DNA of 64,000 bases from Euglena gracilis (taxonomy: Eukaryota > Euglenida > Euglenophyceae > Euglenales). A program made the translations under genes and the position numbers. Below the pieces are notes generated by a model. It saw only the letters and a list, made by a program, of their open reading frames with translations. It did no database searches and had not been told where the DNA came from. Where the stretch lies: positions 12,466,960 to 12,530,959 of the forward strand of contig CP154955.1 in assembly GCA_039621445.1 (NCBI GenBank), given 5' to 3'. Positions 13,301 to 25,439 of this stretch are shown here, one piece after another. Position 1 is the first letter of the stretch, and each line of letters starts with the position of its first letter.

Positions 13301-16300
13301 GCCGTCACAGCCAGGGTCTGCCCGCCTCGTCCACCCTGCATCGCCTCTCATCTCGGGGTGGTGGCGGAGCGCCTCCGGTGGGTGAGAAGGCTCCTCGTTG
13401 GTTGTGGGTTTCCGCTAATACCGTGAATACACGGGCGCCGGGTTTCACTGCGTTTTTGGAGCACTCTCCGCCGGAAGAGGAACGTGTGACTGATGTCGCC
13501 TATGGCACAATCGGAGCAAGGGGCGCAGTCATGAAAAGGAAGCCCGCCTGCTGCTAACCAGCCGCAAATAGTGTACAAAATGTTCAAGCTCCAAGTTTGT
13601 GCAAACCGTGCCACTTTTGTTTAGCTCTGTCGGAATCCTGGTGTGTACTTGTTGGTGCGAGGTGGAGTCCTGAGCCCAATCTCCATGCAGCTGTCCCTTG
13701 TGCTTTGGATGGTTCCCACACAGCCTGAGCCTGAGTCCTGAGCTGGCTCGGAGGTTCAGGGGAGGTTGCATCCCTTTCCGATATTAAGGGGTTTTATCAA
13801 TTCCTCCCTCGTCCATCAATCCATACACTTTCGAGGGGTTTTAAACACACGTACGCTCGCGCGTGCCACACGTGCGCGCACACACATGTCAGCTAAGCCC
13901 CCCCCCCCCCCAATTAGAAGTCCCTCGGGGCTACTATTCAGTCACTCTGCGGAAAACCCGAAAACGGGGGGGATTCTAATTGGGTAGTACCCTTTGTCTG
14001 AAGGGAAAGCCTTCGGCCAGCAGCCGATCTGGGGATCGAACAGGGTCCAAATATAAAAATTTGCAAGACGCATTTTTCCGAGTTTTAGGTGGATAGGTCA
14101 TGTTTCAAGGATACCAGATATCAATTTTTTTCCCGATGTCGACCTGTTTTTGTTGTTTTCGAGTTTTTCACCATTTTCCGGAAAGTTTTTGGTCAATTTT
14201 GTCGGCCGGCTTGGTCGGGGGGGGGGGGGGCTGTTATTTGAATTTTTGGCGGGAAACCCGGGGGGGGGCTTCTAATTCGTGGAAAGTGTCACAGCATGGC
14301 CACTGTCTGCAAATAAGCACACAGAATCACTGAATAATGCACATTATGATTTCTCAAAGTAATTTTTGTGAGACCAGCAGCCCGCATACACCACAAACGC
14401 GGCATCGAGACCTTTGCACTGCGATTTATTTGTCTCCTCAAAGCCACAAACCAGACAGCTCCTCACCCTGGCGGAAAACCAGCTGCATTGGACACCGAGC
14501 GCCCGTTGTCACACAGCATGACCCGATGTGCGCGCTGCACCGCACATGCACATGCTGTGCGTCTGGGACAAGTCCAGGTGAGGGTCAGGGTGCAGGGCTG
14601 GGGGGGGGGGGGGGGTCATTTACAGATATTCCGAGTTAGAGGATAGGGTGTGGGGAGCGTTTAGGGCATAGACTCAGTCAACACTGGTGTGCAGGCTGAG
14701 TCTTAAGGCGCCGTGGGGTGGGGTAGTGTAGTAGTACATTAGTACTACTAGTGTACTAGTGTAGTAGTACTAGTGTACTACTACACTAGTAGTACAGTAC
14801 TAGTAGTGTAATACTACACTAGTAGTACTTGCCTGCACAGCCAAGGCGCCCAGATCGACCCCCAGGGGGGTGGGGGGCACTCCCGCCTGGCGGGCCGGGG
14901 CTGCCGCCTTCAGCATGGCCATCGCGGTGGCGGTGCGGGTGGGGCAGCACCTCGGGGCCGACGACGGCGCCGCGGCCCGCCGCAGCTGCTGCGTCGCGCT
15001 GGCCCTGATGGGGGTGGTGGCCGCCTTTGCCCGGCCCCCCCACTCCACCACTGCCCCTCCCGGGGGGGGGGGGGGCTTTGAACTGTGCCATAATAATAAA
15101 AGCCCAATGGCCAACGCCGAAACTGCCCAATTGTGATGTCTGCAACACGGTGTGATCTGAATGGGGTCCACCCTGGGGTTCCGCTTTTCGGTCACCCCCC
15201 CCCCCCGCAGGGTCACACCTGATTCAGGATACACTCTGGTGCGCTGGTTGTTGAACCCCATGGGGTTGCTCAGTTGCTGAAGGCCACCGCTATGGAATGC
15301 ACATTCCAACCCGGAGGTAGGGCCGATAATTTTTCTCCGCATCCGGAGACAGGGGAGGGGGAGGGCGCCCTTCTTTTGTTACCAGGAGGGCCTTCGCAAA
15401 ACCCGAACCCCTTCCAGACGTTGGATGCACGTTTGATGGTATCCCGCATGCTAGTGGCCCAACCAATACCGTTGGGGGGCTGGCTGGTTTAGGGGGGTGG
15501 AGCTGGTTAGCTCATGTGTGCAAGCATGAAAGTGACCCCCTGTCTCCTGAACTGGGGTCGGGATATTATAAAATGAAATTATTGTTAAAAATGAAATATA
15601 ATTATATTTTGTCAAAAATAAAATTATAAAACATGAAAATACAGGTTTGCGGAGCCGTGGGTATGTGGGTAGCGGCGGGGGGGGGGGGGGGGGCCGCCCC
15701 CAACGCCGCGCTGATGGTGCTGATCCGCCGCGGGTGGGCTCGGGCGTTCACGGCAGACCCGGCCGTCGTGGACCTCACCGGAAACGCGCAGGGTTCCCCA
15801 CACGGCGGCAGAATACCTCCCATTCAGGGGAGACAATGACTGGGGCCCATTTCGCCAGCGGCACGTCCCGCTCATTCTGATTTCATTACAGTCCTCGTGG
15901 CCAGACACCGGCCCTCTATCACCCCCCGTTCGCCGTTTTGGCCGCCCACACGCCTGGCCTGTGTTCCGGCGCGCTTTTGTGGCCCAAAACGGCCATTTCG
16001 GGGTGTTTTTTTGGGGGCCCTTTTTTTATCAAAAAATTTATTTCCCAAAACATCTCGACATCGAAGCAAAATCAAAGGAAATGTCCGGAGACCGAAAATG
16101 AAGCCCTGAACGCTCCCCCCCCCAAGGAGTTAGAAACCTTGCACCACCTTCCCTGAAAGAGACCCCCCCCCTTTCAAAGCATAGGGGTCTCCGGTGACGT
16201 TGCCCCCGCCAACCCTCCCCCTCCCCAAGCGCCAAATCCAGTGAAACCCTGGCCGGATCCTGCTCCTGTTTGCACTGTGCCTGGTCTGCGATGCGTTCCA

Positions 16301-17501
16301 GGTGTGCGCGGGGGGCGTACTGCGTGGTACCGGGCAGCAGAGGAGGGCTGTGCTTTCGCTGGGGTCTTGTGTGTGTTAATCCCGAACAGCACTGGTAGAA
16401 CGCAGATTAGGGTGGACATATAATGCACATCTGGCTTTATGTTTGTGTCTGGGGTGTTTTCCGCAGGGTCCGACCATTTTTGGTGAGCCAACACATGGCA
16501 TTAGTGGGGTCGGAAGCTGAGTTTGCGGCATGGGCCTCCCCTCGAACATTGGCGCGGCAATCAACTTCCTGGCCATGTGGGCGGTGGGTGTGCCGCTGGG
16601 CTCCTTCGCCACGTTTGGCCTGGGCTGTGGGGTCACAGGCAGCTCCCCTCTCCACTTCCTGGACCCCACCACACCCTAAAAACACACCCCGCATCACAAA
16701 ATCACACCCCGACGTGCCGTGCCCCGGCGCCACAGTCACACAGCACCACATACCACACCACACCACGCCACACTGCACCACACCACACCACACCACACCA
16801 CACCGCACCGCACCACACCACACCGCACCACACCACACCGCACCGCACCGCACCACACCACACCACACCACACCACACCACACCACACCACACCACACCA
16901 CACCACACCACACCACACCACACCACACCACACCACACCACACCACACCACACCACACCACACCACACCACACCACACCACACCACACCACACCACACCA
17001 CACCACACCACACCACCACCAACGCCGCACCGCACCGCACCGCACCACACCACACCACACCACACCGCACCACACCACACCACACCACACCACACCACAC
17101 CACACCACACCACACCACACCACACCACACCACACCACACCCACCACACCGCACCGCACCGCACCGCACCACACCACACCACACCACACCACACCGCACC
17201 ACACCACACCACACCACACCGCACCACACCACACCACACCACACCACACCGCACCGCACCACACCAGCACACAAGCAGATCACACCAATGCGCGCGCTCG
17301 AACGCCAGAGGGGCGGGCTGGCGCCGGGGCTGTTCTATGGGCTGTTTCTCGCGGTGTTCCTCCAGGCAGTGCTGCAGGGCGTTGTGGTCGCCCGCATCGA
17401 CTGGTCCGCCAAGGCCAAGGAGGCCCACAGCCAGGGGTCCCCAGGGTGTTGGTCTGACCCCTACGTTACTATTTTTTGTTTTGCAGAATGGTGTGTGGTA
17501 G

Positions 17502-17571
<70 letters not shown>

Positions 17572-18100
17572 GCTCCTGTTGTTCATTTTCCGCCCAAGTG
17601 AGTAATATTAAACACGAGATGATATTCGGAAGTTGCTCTCCCTCTTTCATCTCCCCCCTCCAAAAACAAGGTGGCCCATCCTCTGTCTCACACCCCGCCC
17701 AGGCTTCTTTTTAACCTGGGAAGACCCCCCGGGGTTTTCCTGGGCTGGAATTCTGGGTATGGGTTTCGGCGCAAATTTTTTGGGAAATGTCCTTCAAGGG
17801 CCCGGTTTTGGGTGGGGTCCCCCCGGCCAGGGGGGGGGGTCCCACACTGGGCCGGGTGGGGGGGCACCCACATAACGTGTCCGAGAAGCCTGGCTCTGCA
17901 AGGCATGCATGGGCAGGGTTTGTTATGAGGAGGGCGTGCGGGGTATAGGTGGGGGGTGCCCTCCATCCCCCTCGGTCTGGACCCCCCACCTGCCCTTATA
18001 TCGTAGCCTGTGCTTGGGGCATCCTGCAGTTGCTCGGGCCCGGGAGGGCCCCACCCTCACGGACGACGAGACCACGCCGCTCCTCCCCCCCGCCCCCTGA
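5924..18100 (+). CDS. MATE-family multidrug/toxin extrusion transporter, 13 exons
   Basis: MATE proteins are 12-helix membrane antiporters exporting cationic drugs and metabolites in exchange for H+ or Na+. Exons: 5924-5985, 6756-6874, 7580-7743, 10716-10885, 11612-11780, 12678-12729, 13242-13313, 14844-15025, 15699-15791, 16257-16340, 16545-16639, 17317-17436, 18049-18100. Diagnostic blocks in order: GNVTG then [20 protein letters not shown] (end of TM2/TM3), [26 protein letters not shown] (TM7-8 region), [45 protein letters not shown], and a cytoplasmic tail [15 protein letters not shown] before TGA at 18098. The stretch [11 protein letters not shown]...RAFTAD aligns without gaps to animal MATE1 as I remember it, but only if exons 14844-15025 and 15699-15791 are joined at a shared GGCCGCC rather than at GT-AG. 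The start ATG is chosen because it opens the family-typical short N-terminus (YLAELKEAG). The exon 1/2 junction is a few residues short of the family, and the segment after 14844 is unusually polar, so an exon may be missed there. Introns carry large TATG, CCACA and GTT arrays. Confidence 0.9.
8000..8372. repeat. Dispersed repeat family C
   Basis: It shares AATCAATTTTTCTGGATCAT, GGGACTTCGAAAAATTTC and TCGGGCCGGGACTTC with 32090-32325. It lies in the large MATE intron. Confidence 0.65.
9296..10642. repeat. TATG tetranucleotide array with higher-order units
   Basis: A long (TATG)n microsatellite is interrupted five times by a nearly identical segment of about 60 bases beginning ATATATACATGTATATGTG (about 9549, 9786, 9938, 10259, 10495). 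It lies in the intron between MATE exons 7580-7743 and 10716-10885. Open frames across it are repeat artefacts. Confidence 0.95.
10930..11230. repeat. Dispersed GACTGACTGGTTTTT repeat family
   Basis: Repeated (T)GACTGACTGGTTTTT units, G-runs and GGCGCC followed by AATTTTTT. It begins ATACAATCATTTAGTC. Relatives are at 20510-20830 (begins ATGCAATCATTTAGTC) and 51420-51735. It lies between two MATE exons. Confidence 0.6.
14727..14828. repeat. Palindromic TAGTAC/TAGTG array
   Basis: Repeated GTAGTA, TAGTACTA and CTAGTGTA units form several perfect palindromes and could extrude hairpins. It ends immediately before the MATE exon starting near 14844. Confidence 0.8.
15950..16120. repeat. Dispersed repeat family A, reverse copy
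   Basis: GAAGCAAAATCAAAGGAAAT and TGTCCGGAGA are the reverse complement of sequence at 50150-50290. It lies in a MATE intron. Confidence 0.6.
16745..17272. repeat. CCACA/CCGCA pentamer array
   Basis: About 100 copies of CACAC/CCACA with scattered G substitutions, in the MATE intron between exons ending 16639 and starting 17317. It gives spurious histidine/threonine/proline frames. Confidence 0.95.
17500..17575. repeat. GTT trinucleotide array
   Basis: (GTT)n of about 75 bases in the last MATE intron. Confidence 0.95.
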
Positions 18101-18996
<896 letters not shown>

Positions 18997-21900
18997 ATGA
19001 CGGCCCCACCGCAGACCACACTGGCGGCAGCGACCCTGCTCCAGGCCAAGCCCAACTGCCTGCCTGTCGTGGATCCTCGCTCAGGCGCTGATTGGTGGAA
19101 GGAAGGGAAGGTGAGGGACAACCTCCAACCAACCCAAATACAGCGCCATGGGATATCCCCCAAAAGCTCGCCTGAACGTCTCCGCGCTCGTCGCTCTTTC
19201 TGCATCAGTCTGTCATTTTTCTTCCTCCAAAGCAGAATCATTGTATTGCTCTGTGTGCAAAATTGTGGGTGGGGTGTTTGTGCCATCGACAGCGGGCTCT
19301 CACACTGGAAGCATGCATCTGTCCTCCAGATCCATATGTATACCCCACCCGAAAATGTTTTCCCCGGATAATGTCCTCCACCCTCTGTACCTGCTAACTG
19401 TCTGGAGACAGTTTCCCGGGGAGGGTGCTCACTTCCCCCCAGAAATTCTTTTCGGCGTTTCTGAAAACTTGACAACGTGCTGCTTCGGAAATTGACAGGG
19501 TCCCCATACCCCGTTCAAGCCCCCACCCGTGCCATCGCCGCCTGCCACCAGTTCAAGCAGCTCGGCCGTGTCTGGCTCGACCCGCAGCAGGTGCAGCCCA
19601 CGAAGGCCATCGAGCGCTGGCAGGCCCGCCCCTCGCAGGCGCCGTTCTTGTGCCAGATGCACTGCGCCGGCCGGTGCACCGCAGGGGAGGCCTGTAGCCG
19701 GGGAGTGCTGGCCGACTCCAGCTGTCCGGTGGAGTGCGCAGTGTCCAAGTTGTGTGCAGTGCCCGAATAAGTGTCACACCTCCGAGGGCCCGAAAGTGAA
19801 GTCCAAAGAAGCGCGCACCCCCCCCCAAAAGCCATTTTTCACTGAAACACTTTTGGTTAGTGCCCAACTCCTGGGCTTTCGGATGGTGCCCAAAACTTTG
19901 GTCCAATAATGTGCACACCCCATGCATTTAAATGGGGGGGTTACCTGTAGCCCTCCCCCCCAGCGCATGGGCTGTTGGTACACAAGGCTTCCTCACTGCC
20001 CAACTCATTGGACCCACATGGAACCCTTTCGTTTTGGGGGATTTCAACTGGGCGGCTTGTTGACCCCCCCCCAATGCTGTTGGAGGGAGATAATACCTTC
20101 CGGGGAGGAGGAGGCCACGGTGCAACCTTGGCTCGTCGTCCCACCACACCACACCCCACCGCTCTGTGTTGCCATATCGGGCCCCCACCCCCGGCTCATT
20201 GGTCCCATGTTGACCTTGGTTTCAACAGGTGGCGGGGGGAATTCTTTTTTGGTGGGAGGGAGAAGTGTTGTGTTGCCGAACTCATCGAGGTCCCCATTCA
20301 GGTCCCCGGCCTCCAGGCCGCCCCCGTCCCTCCCCGCCGGTAACCAGGTCCATGCGGACCCGACGTACGTCGCCGCCGTCCGGGAGCTGCTCAGCCAAGT
20401 GCCCGTCGCCAACTGCTGCCCCGTCCAGGCTGTGGCCCTTTTCCGGCTGGTCTTGATGTGTCGAAGCGGTTTCTGTACTGCCACAAGAGGCCCCAAGAGA
20501 ATTTCGGTCCATGCAATCATTTAGTCACTTTCCGACCCCACCCCCCGGGGGTACAAGTTTTTTCAGAGTGATTGAATGGTTTTTGGCTCGGAACCCCTCC
20601 CCGGGGCGTCAGCAAAAAAGCACTCAAGTGACCTGGTGCTAAAGCCGCCGGAAAAAAATTGGGCCTTTTTCCGCGTTTTTGGCCAAATTTCGCTGGAATT
20701 CCACAGTGGCCAGCCCCCCCCGGGGGGGGGGGGGGTAGTGACTGACTGACTGGTTCTCCGAAAAGTCACCGGCGGGTTTTTTTGGAAGAGTGGAAGCGAC
20801 CCCCAGGGGTCGTCAAAAAATGCTCCAGTCGATTCAAGTTCAAACTCCTGGGAAGCTCTCCTGGCAGGCATGTGCAGCATTTTTCAACAGTATGTCAGCC
20901 ACCCCAGAGTATTGTGTTTTCAAACCCACCCAGGCTGCACGACGAATTGCGGTGGACCAATCTTGTCTTCGGTCCACCACTGTTTCCTCATTCCTGCAAC
21001 TAGATGCTAACAATACGATTGTTGTTCTGTTCATGGCACACGTTACGGGTAAACAGTTATGTATCTCGTGACATTAAGCATATTGGACACCCTATTAAAA
21101 GGAAGCGGAAAACCGCCTCCTTTTCATAATATGTATATATATATATACATATATTATATAGACATATATATTATAATATATATATAATATATATATGTAT
21201 ACATATGTATATATATAAATGTATATATATACATATATTATATATACATATATATTATAATATATATATATAATATATATATATGTATATATATATATAT
21301 GTATATATATATATAAGACAGTTATTGTAGGTCGTTGGTTGTTCATAAATGCATATTTTCAGCAACATTTAGCTGTTGCGTATTTCTTTGTTTTTCTTCG
21401 TAAAATAAATTTAAAAATCATGCAAGCGGTTTTCCGCTTCATCTGTCTTCTGGTCACAAAACGTCTAAAAAATTTGGACGCCAAGTACAACTCGAAAATT
21501 TTGGCTGTTTTTGAGATGAATTTTTTGGGCATTCCAGGTTACACGCCAGTAAAATTTTTCATGGGCAATTTACGCCGCCTAAGCCAGGCCCCCTGGGAAA
21601 ATGGTATTGGGCCAGTGAAAACAGCCGTGGATGTTTTGATCTTGTCATTCGATGCACCACAATCGGTGCCAATGAATCGCGGTTCGGGCAGAAGCGTCAA
21701 CAAAGTTGTTTTTGTCGTGTTTGCCCAGCTTCCCAATCTCCTGCTTTCTGCCCTCCTGACAGGACCACAATAACCCCCGGCCACTTCCAAAGCCCAAGAG
21801 GCACCCCCCTCCCAACCCGCCCCCCCCCCCCCCGCCTGCCGCCAGCCACGGGGACCTCGCCTCCCTGCGGGAGGACTTCCAGGCAATGATGCTGAACCAC

Positions 21901-24103
21901 CCCCTCGAGCTGCGCCCCGGCTGCATCGACCCCATCCCCGTGCCCCGCCCCCAGGGCGGCGGGCTGCACCCCAACCCCCCCAAAAAACAACGTTTGCCAG
22001 CTTCGGCGCGTGCGACCCCACATCTTGCCAGGGCGCCTCACACAGTCGCCAACACATTCGGCACCATTCAACGTTTTGGACCTGCTGTTGAGAATGATTC
22101 AATTTCCCCGCAATAAAAAAAAGGATTCCTGACAGGACGGCCGAGCAGGAAACCACCACTGAAAAATTTAACTTGCGCAAATTGCCGAAGGAATTTTTAT
22201 TTTTGGGAGTCCGAGGCCAGTGCCAGGGTCGGTCAGGCACAGGAGTTTTTTTAAGCCTTGGACCCCCGGGGGGTGGGGGGGAGGGTGGGTGGGTCTGGCC
22301 GAACCCCCCCAGGGGGTTATATATATTTTTCGGCGCCTTTGGCACCGAAAATTTTTAAAAGGGTGCTATTTTTTCGCAATTTTCGCAATTTTTCGGCATT
22401 TTCGGGGAAAAGTGGGTGGGTCCCCCGGGACCCCCCCCTGGGGCCCCCCCCCAGGAGATGGGTGGGTGGGAAGACCCCCCAACCCCCCCGGTCTTAAAAA
22501 AAATTCCTGGTCAGGTAAAAAGAATACCCCCAAAGGGTTTCCAGCAAACGGACCCAAAGGTGAGACCAGACCTTTTGAGGGGAGTCCGGTGGGGCCATAG
22601 GCACAGGTTAAACTGTCCTCCACCCCCCCCTTGTCCAACGACTGGCCTTGTCCAATGACCACCCCCCCCCGGTCAGTAGCGATCTTTTTCCAGGTGATCT
22701 TTTTCAACAGTTTCGATTGGTGTACTACAACAAGCGCAGTTTCACCACCGTGTCCTTTCCAAAGCAGAGTTAACCAGCCCATACGGGAACCCATGTGTTG
22801 GTGCCTTGTTCATTGCCACGTGTTTCTCCCTTTTCTCATCATGAATCTGAGAGCTGTGGCCACGTTAGGCAAAGCAAACTTTTTCCTTCACCTTGGGGCG
22901 AAGTGGGAGAACAAAATTGACCCCGGTTTTGTCTAACGACTACCCCCCGGTCAGTGGCGATATTTGGCCAAAATAGCGACCAACCCCCCGGTCAGCAGCG
23001 ATATTTAGTGGTCGTTGGACAAGGGGGGGGGGGTAGGACCTGTCTCTGACCTCTGTACCCGCTTGTCGGGAGACAGTTCCTGGGGGCGGAAGCATGGGAG
23101 GGGGTGGTCACAAGTGCCCCTGCTCTGTCTGGGGGTCTCTCCGGCCCCCACTCTGCCACCGAGTGCCTCGCCATCACAAAGTACTGGGACCGCTTCCTGA
23201 AAGCAGAGCGAGTGTCGAAGAAAAAGCAGCAGGGCCGTGTCTTCCGGTGTGCCCCCCCCGTCCACCTCCCAGGCAAGGCGAAGGGCACGAAATTGGGGGG
23301 TGGTTCAAGGTTCGAGGTCCTTTGAATGGTTTGGAGCGTACCTGCACCCGGGGCTCAGCAAGGGGTAAAGGTGTCCGCCATGCGAAGCCTCATTTTCAGT
23401 CATTCAGGGGCCAGAAAGCAACCACGACAGGGCCAAACGCTACAGTGTTTGTCGTTATGTCATGCCACCACCTTGCGTCAGACGACCACTCCCCAGTCGT
23501 TGAGTGTGGGTCGGTGGCCCACTGGAGTCTGTCCTGCTGTTTTGTACCCCAGAATCAGATTCATGGATAGTCAGTCAATTCATGAATCGGTTTGACGCAA
23601 TCGACAAATGACGCAAAAAAAATGTGTTTTGCGGTCGGCAACAGGCTTGTGCTCTGTCGGGTGCCTACCCCACAGGGGGGGGGGTGCTAGGGGCAGGCAC
23701 CCTATAGCACCCATCTGACCCCCCGGGGGGGGAGGGGGGGGTAGGGTTTTTGGGTGTCTGCCCATAGGCACCCCCTTCCGACCCCGGCGCCTTCGGCGCC
23801 GGGGGCCCAGATAATGCCGTTTTCAATGAAAATTTTCTGGGTCCCCCCCCCTCCCGGACCTCACCCCCCCGGGGGGTGTGCCTGCTAGGGGCAGGCACCC
23901 TATAGCACCCACCCACCCCCCTCCCCCCTCGTCGGTAAGCACAAGCCCGGTGGGCACCGGGGCACCCTTCAGCCGGACTGTTCAACCTGCGTCGCCGCAG
24001 GTTCACCACGCAGCGGGTCTGCAAGGCGCACCAGGCCGACGAGTGCCGGTACGGGGTGGACTGCAAGAACATCCACCTCTGCCGCCAGTACTGGGTGGAG
24101 GAG
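18997..24103 (+). CDS. CCCH zinc-finger protein, 5' exons
   Basis: CCCH (C3H1) fingers usually bind single-stranded RNA and regulate mRNA stability, processing or translation. Exons: 18997-19107 (ATG at 18997), 19501-19702, 20349-20429, 21764-21969, 23152-23248, 24003 to about 24103. Finger 2 is whole in the last exon, VCKAHQADECRYGVDCKNIH followed by LCRQYW, with spacing C-x7-C-x5-C-x3-H. Finger 1 (CQMHCAGRCTAGEAC) ends at the 19702/20349 junction. Joining there at a shared GG gives C-S-R-V-H, restoring C-x3-H; the GT-AG alternative gives an atypical C-x4-H. The 19107/19501 join at shared AGGG also repairs a phase mismatch. Between the fingers are a proline-rich stretch, the LASLREDFQAMMLNHPLELR block and a basic helix (KAERVSKKKQQGRVFR) that joins the second finger at shared GGT. 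Joins at 20429/21764 and 21969/23152 are less certain. No close family member is recognised beyond the fingers. A pyrimidine tract plus CAG lies 14 bases before the ATG. Confidence 0.65.
20510..20830. repeat. Dispersed GACTGACTGGTTTTT repeat family, second copy
   Basis: It has the same start motif as the copy at 10930, then GTGACTGACTGACTGGTT and GACCCCCAGGGGTCGTC. It lies in a CCCH-gene intron. Confidence 0.6.
21130..21316. repeat. TA-rich array
   Basis: (TA)n interrupted by GTATA and TATAC, largely self-complementary, in a CCCH-gene intron. Confidence 0.9.
22240..22509. mobile_element. hAT-like miniature element
   Basis: Ends are CAGGAGTTTTTTTAAG and the complementary CTTAAAAAAAATTCCTG. 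Flanks are GTCAGGCA and GTCAGGTA, an 8-base duplication with one mismatch. The body has a TTTCGGCGCCTTTGGCACC near-palindrome. It lies in an intron of the CCCH gene. Confidence 0.75.
22621..23034. mobile_element. Miniature inverted-repeat element, TTGTCCAACGAC ends
   Basis: The left end is a C-run then TTGTCCAACGACTGG. The right end is AGTGGTCGTTGGACAA then a G-run. CCCGGTCAG(T/C)(A/G)GCGAT units repeat internally. Related GACCACC(C)GGTCGGTGG sequence is at 56710-56905. Confidence 0.55.
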
Positions 24104-24444
24104 GTGGTGGCCATGGAGTCACTGAGTGGCTGGAGGGGGGGGGGACAATCGGCCCAACCTACCCCCTTGGTCTGCTGGTCACACACGTGAGGCAGTGGTC
24201 ATTCAGGTTACACAAGGGGTTGGGTGATTCCATGATGGTGGCCAAGGGCTTGCTCCCAGCCGAGGGGGCCCATCAGGACGACCCTGAAGACCTTGGCCGG
24301 GTGGCCCGGCACTGCACCATTCAGATGGAAGAACTACATTGATCCTAGCAAAGCGTGAATAAAATTGCGGGAAGCTTAAATAAAATAGTAGCTGGAGATG
24401 TGCTAAAAGGCGTTAAATTGATTGTGGAGGTTAGCCCCGCAGTG

Positions 24445-24720
24445 CTCACCTTTTTCGACTTTTTTGACCCGTTTTTGACCCAAACTCCATGGGTTTCGGG
24501 CCAAAAACGGGGCGCTGGGGGGTTGAAAAACACTCATTTTCGGCTCAAAAACAAGTCTTCCGGGTCTGGGAGGCCAAAAAACATCATTTCGGGCAAATAA
24601 TTTTTTTTGGGTTTTTTCCGACTGTTTTGACCTAAAATGGCCAAAACGGCTAGTCAAAACAGGCCAAAATTGTACAAAATGGCCAAAATTGGCTGGAAAA
24701 TGGCCGAACTCGGTCACGTG
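24445..24720. repeat. Dispersed repeat family A
   Basis: It shares CTCCATGGGTTTCGGGCC, AAAACGGGGCGCTGG, GGGAGGCCAAAAAACATCAT and TGTACAAAATGGCCAAAAT with the copy at 1190. Confidence 0.65.
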
Positions 24721-24982
24721 CCGAACTGCGACTGTATTGGACGCCTGCGGTATAAAGTTCCAAAGCCCCCGACCATTGAACGGACCCAGTTGTGGCTTGA
24801 AATTGCTGCCCCAGGATGTGTGGCTGTGCCAGAGATAGGGTCGAGGGAGTGTGAAGAGGAGAATGCAATTTCAGTTGGGGATGAGGCACACAGCATGCTC
24901 GTTGGTAGCCAAAACGAGAGGGCAGCGCCCCTCGCACCGGTATGCCCTTGCCCTTCCCTCCACCCCGTGCGGCGCCACTCAC

Positions 24983-25075
24983 CCGCTGTCAAGTCGGAGT
25001 CCGATTCAGCCGAGGGGTCCGCAGAACCCGGGATGGGGATGGCCGTCGTGCCAGGCAGCGGCCTGCGGGGCCGAG
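24983..25075 (+). CDS. Candidate exon, acidic/serine-rich
   Basis: The frame reads SPAVKSESDSAEGSAEPG and continues about ten residues. It sits between the second CCCH finger and the next strong proline-rich exon, and could belong to the same gene. Support is only composition, an open frame and position; splice edges are not resolved. Confidence 0.25.
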
Positions 25076-25252
25076 TGCGAGGGGCCGGGGGGGGGGGGCG
25101 TTCTCTGTTGGGGCAACTCGCCTGCCATCTCTCTCAGTGTGTGTTTTGAACTTCGGAGTGACCACCCGAGAACCCCTCCCGGGGGGGGCGGGGGGGGGCT
25201 GGTTGGCCAACGTCCTCAGCAAACCAGCCCCCCCCCCCGGCTGATGATGCAG

Positions 25253-25439
25253 CCTCACGCCCGCCATCCCCGGCCCGCCGCCAAGCACCCCGACCACGCC
25301 GCCGGCGCCTCTGCCCGCCCCGCCGGGGACGCCGGGCCGGGGCCCGAGCCCGCTGCCGCTGGACCCCGCGGCGCCGTCAGGGCTGCCCGGCACGGACCCC
25401 ATGGCGGTGCAGGCCATCCTGGACGCCCTCCGGAGGTCA
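25253..25439 (+). CDS. Candidate proline-rich exon of the CCCH gene
   Basis: The frame is proline-rich and ends in LPGTDPMAVQAILDALRR, with GC-rich third positions and an upstream in-frame TGA only at 25245. The 3' edge shares GTCA, in phase, with the exon near 26369. Joining there gives a continuous ALRRSAWPRLS reading. It probably continues the zinc-finger gene as a disordered linker. No function can be assigned. Confidence 0.5.

Noticed and set aside
15014-15644. GT-AG intron in the MATE gene from 15014 to 15644
   Set aside because: In phase, but it adds a glycine-rich insert in a helix; joining at GGCCGCC gives gapless alignment to the family.
16423-17650. Long Thr-Pro-His-His and Val-Trp-Cys-Gly frames
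   Set aside because: They arise from the CCACA pentamer array in a MATE intron; only the short segments at 16545-16639 and 17317-17436 are coding.
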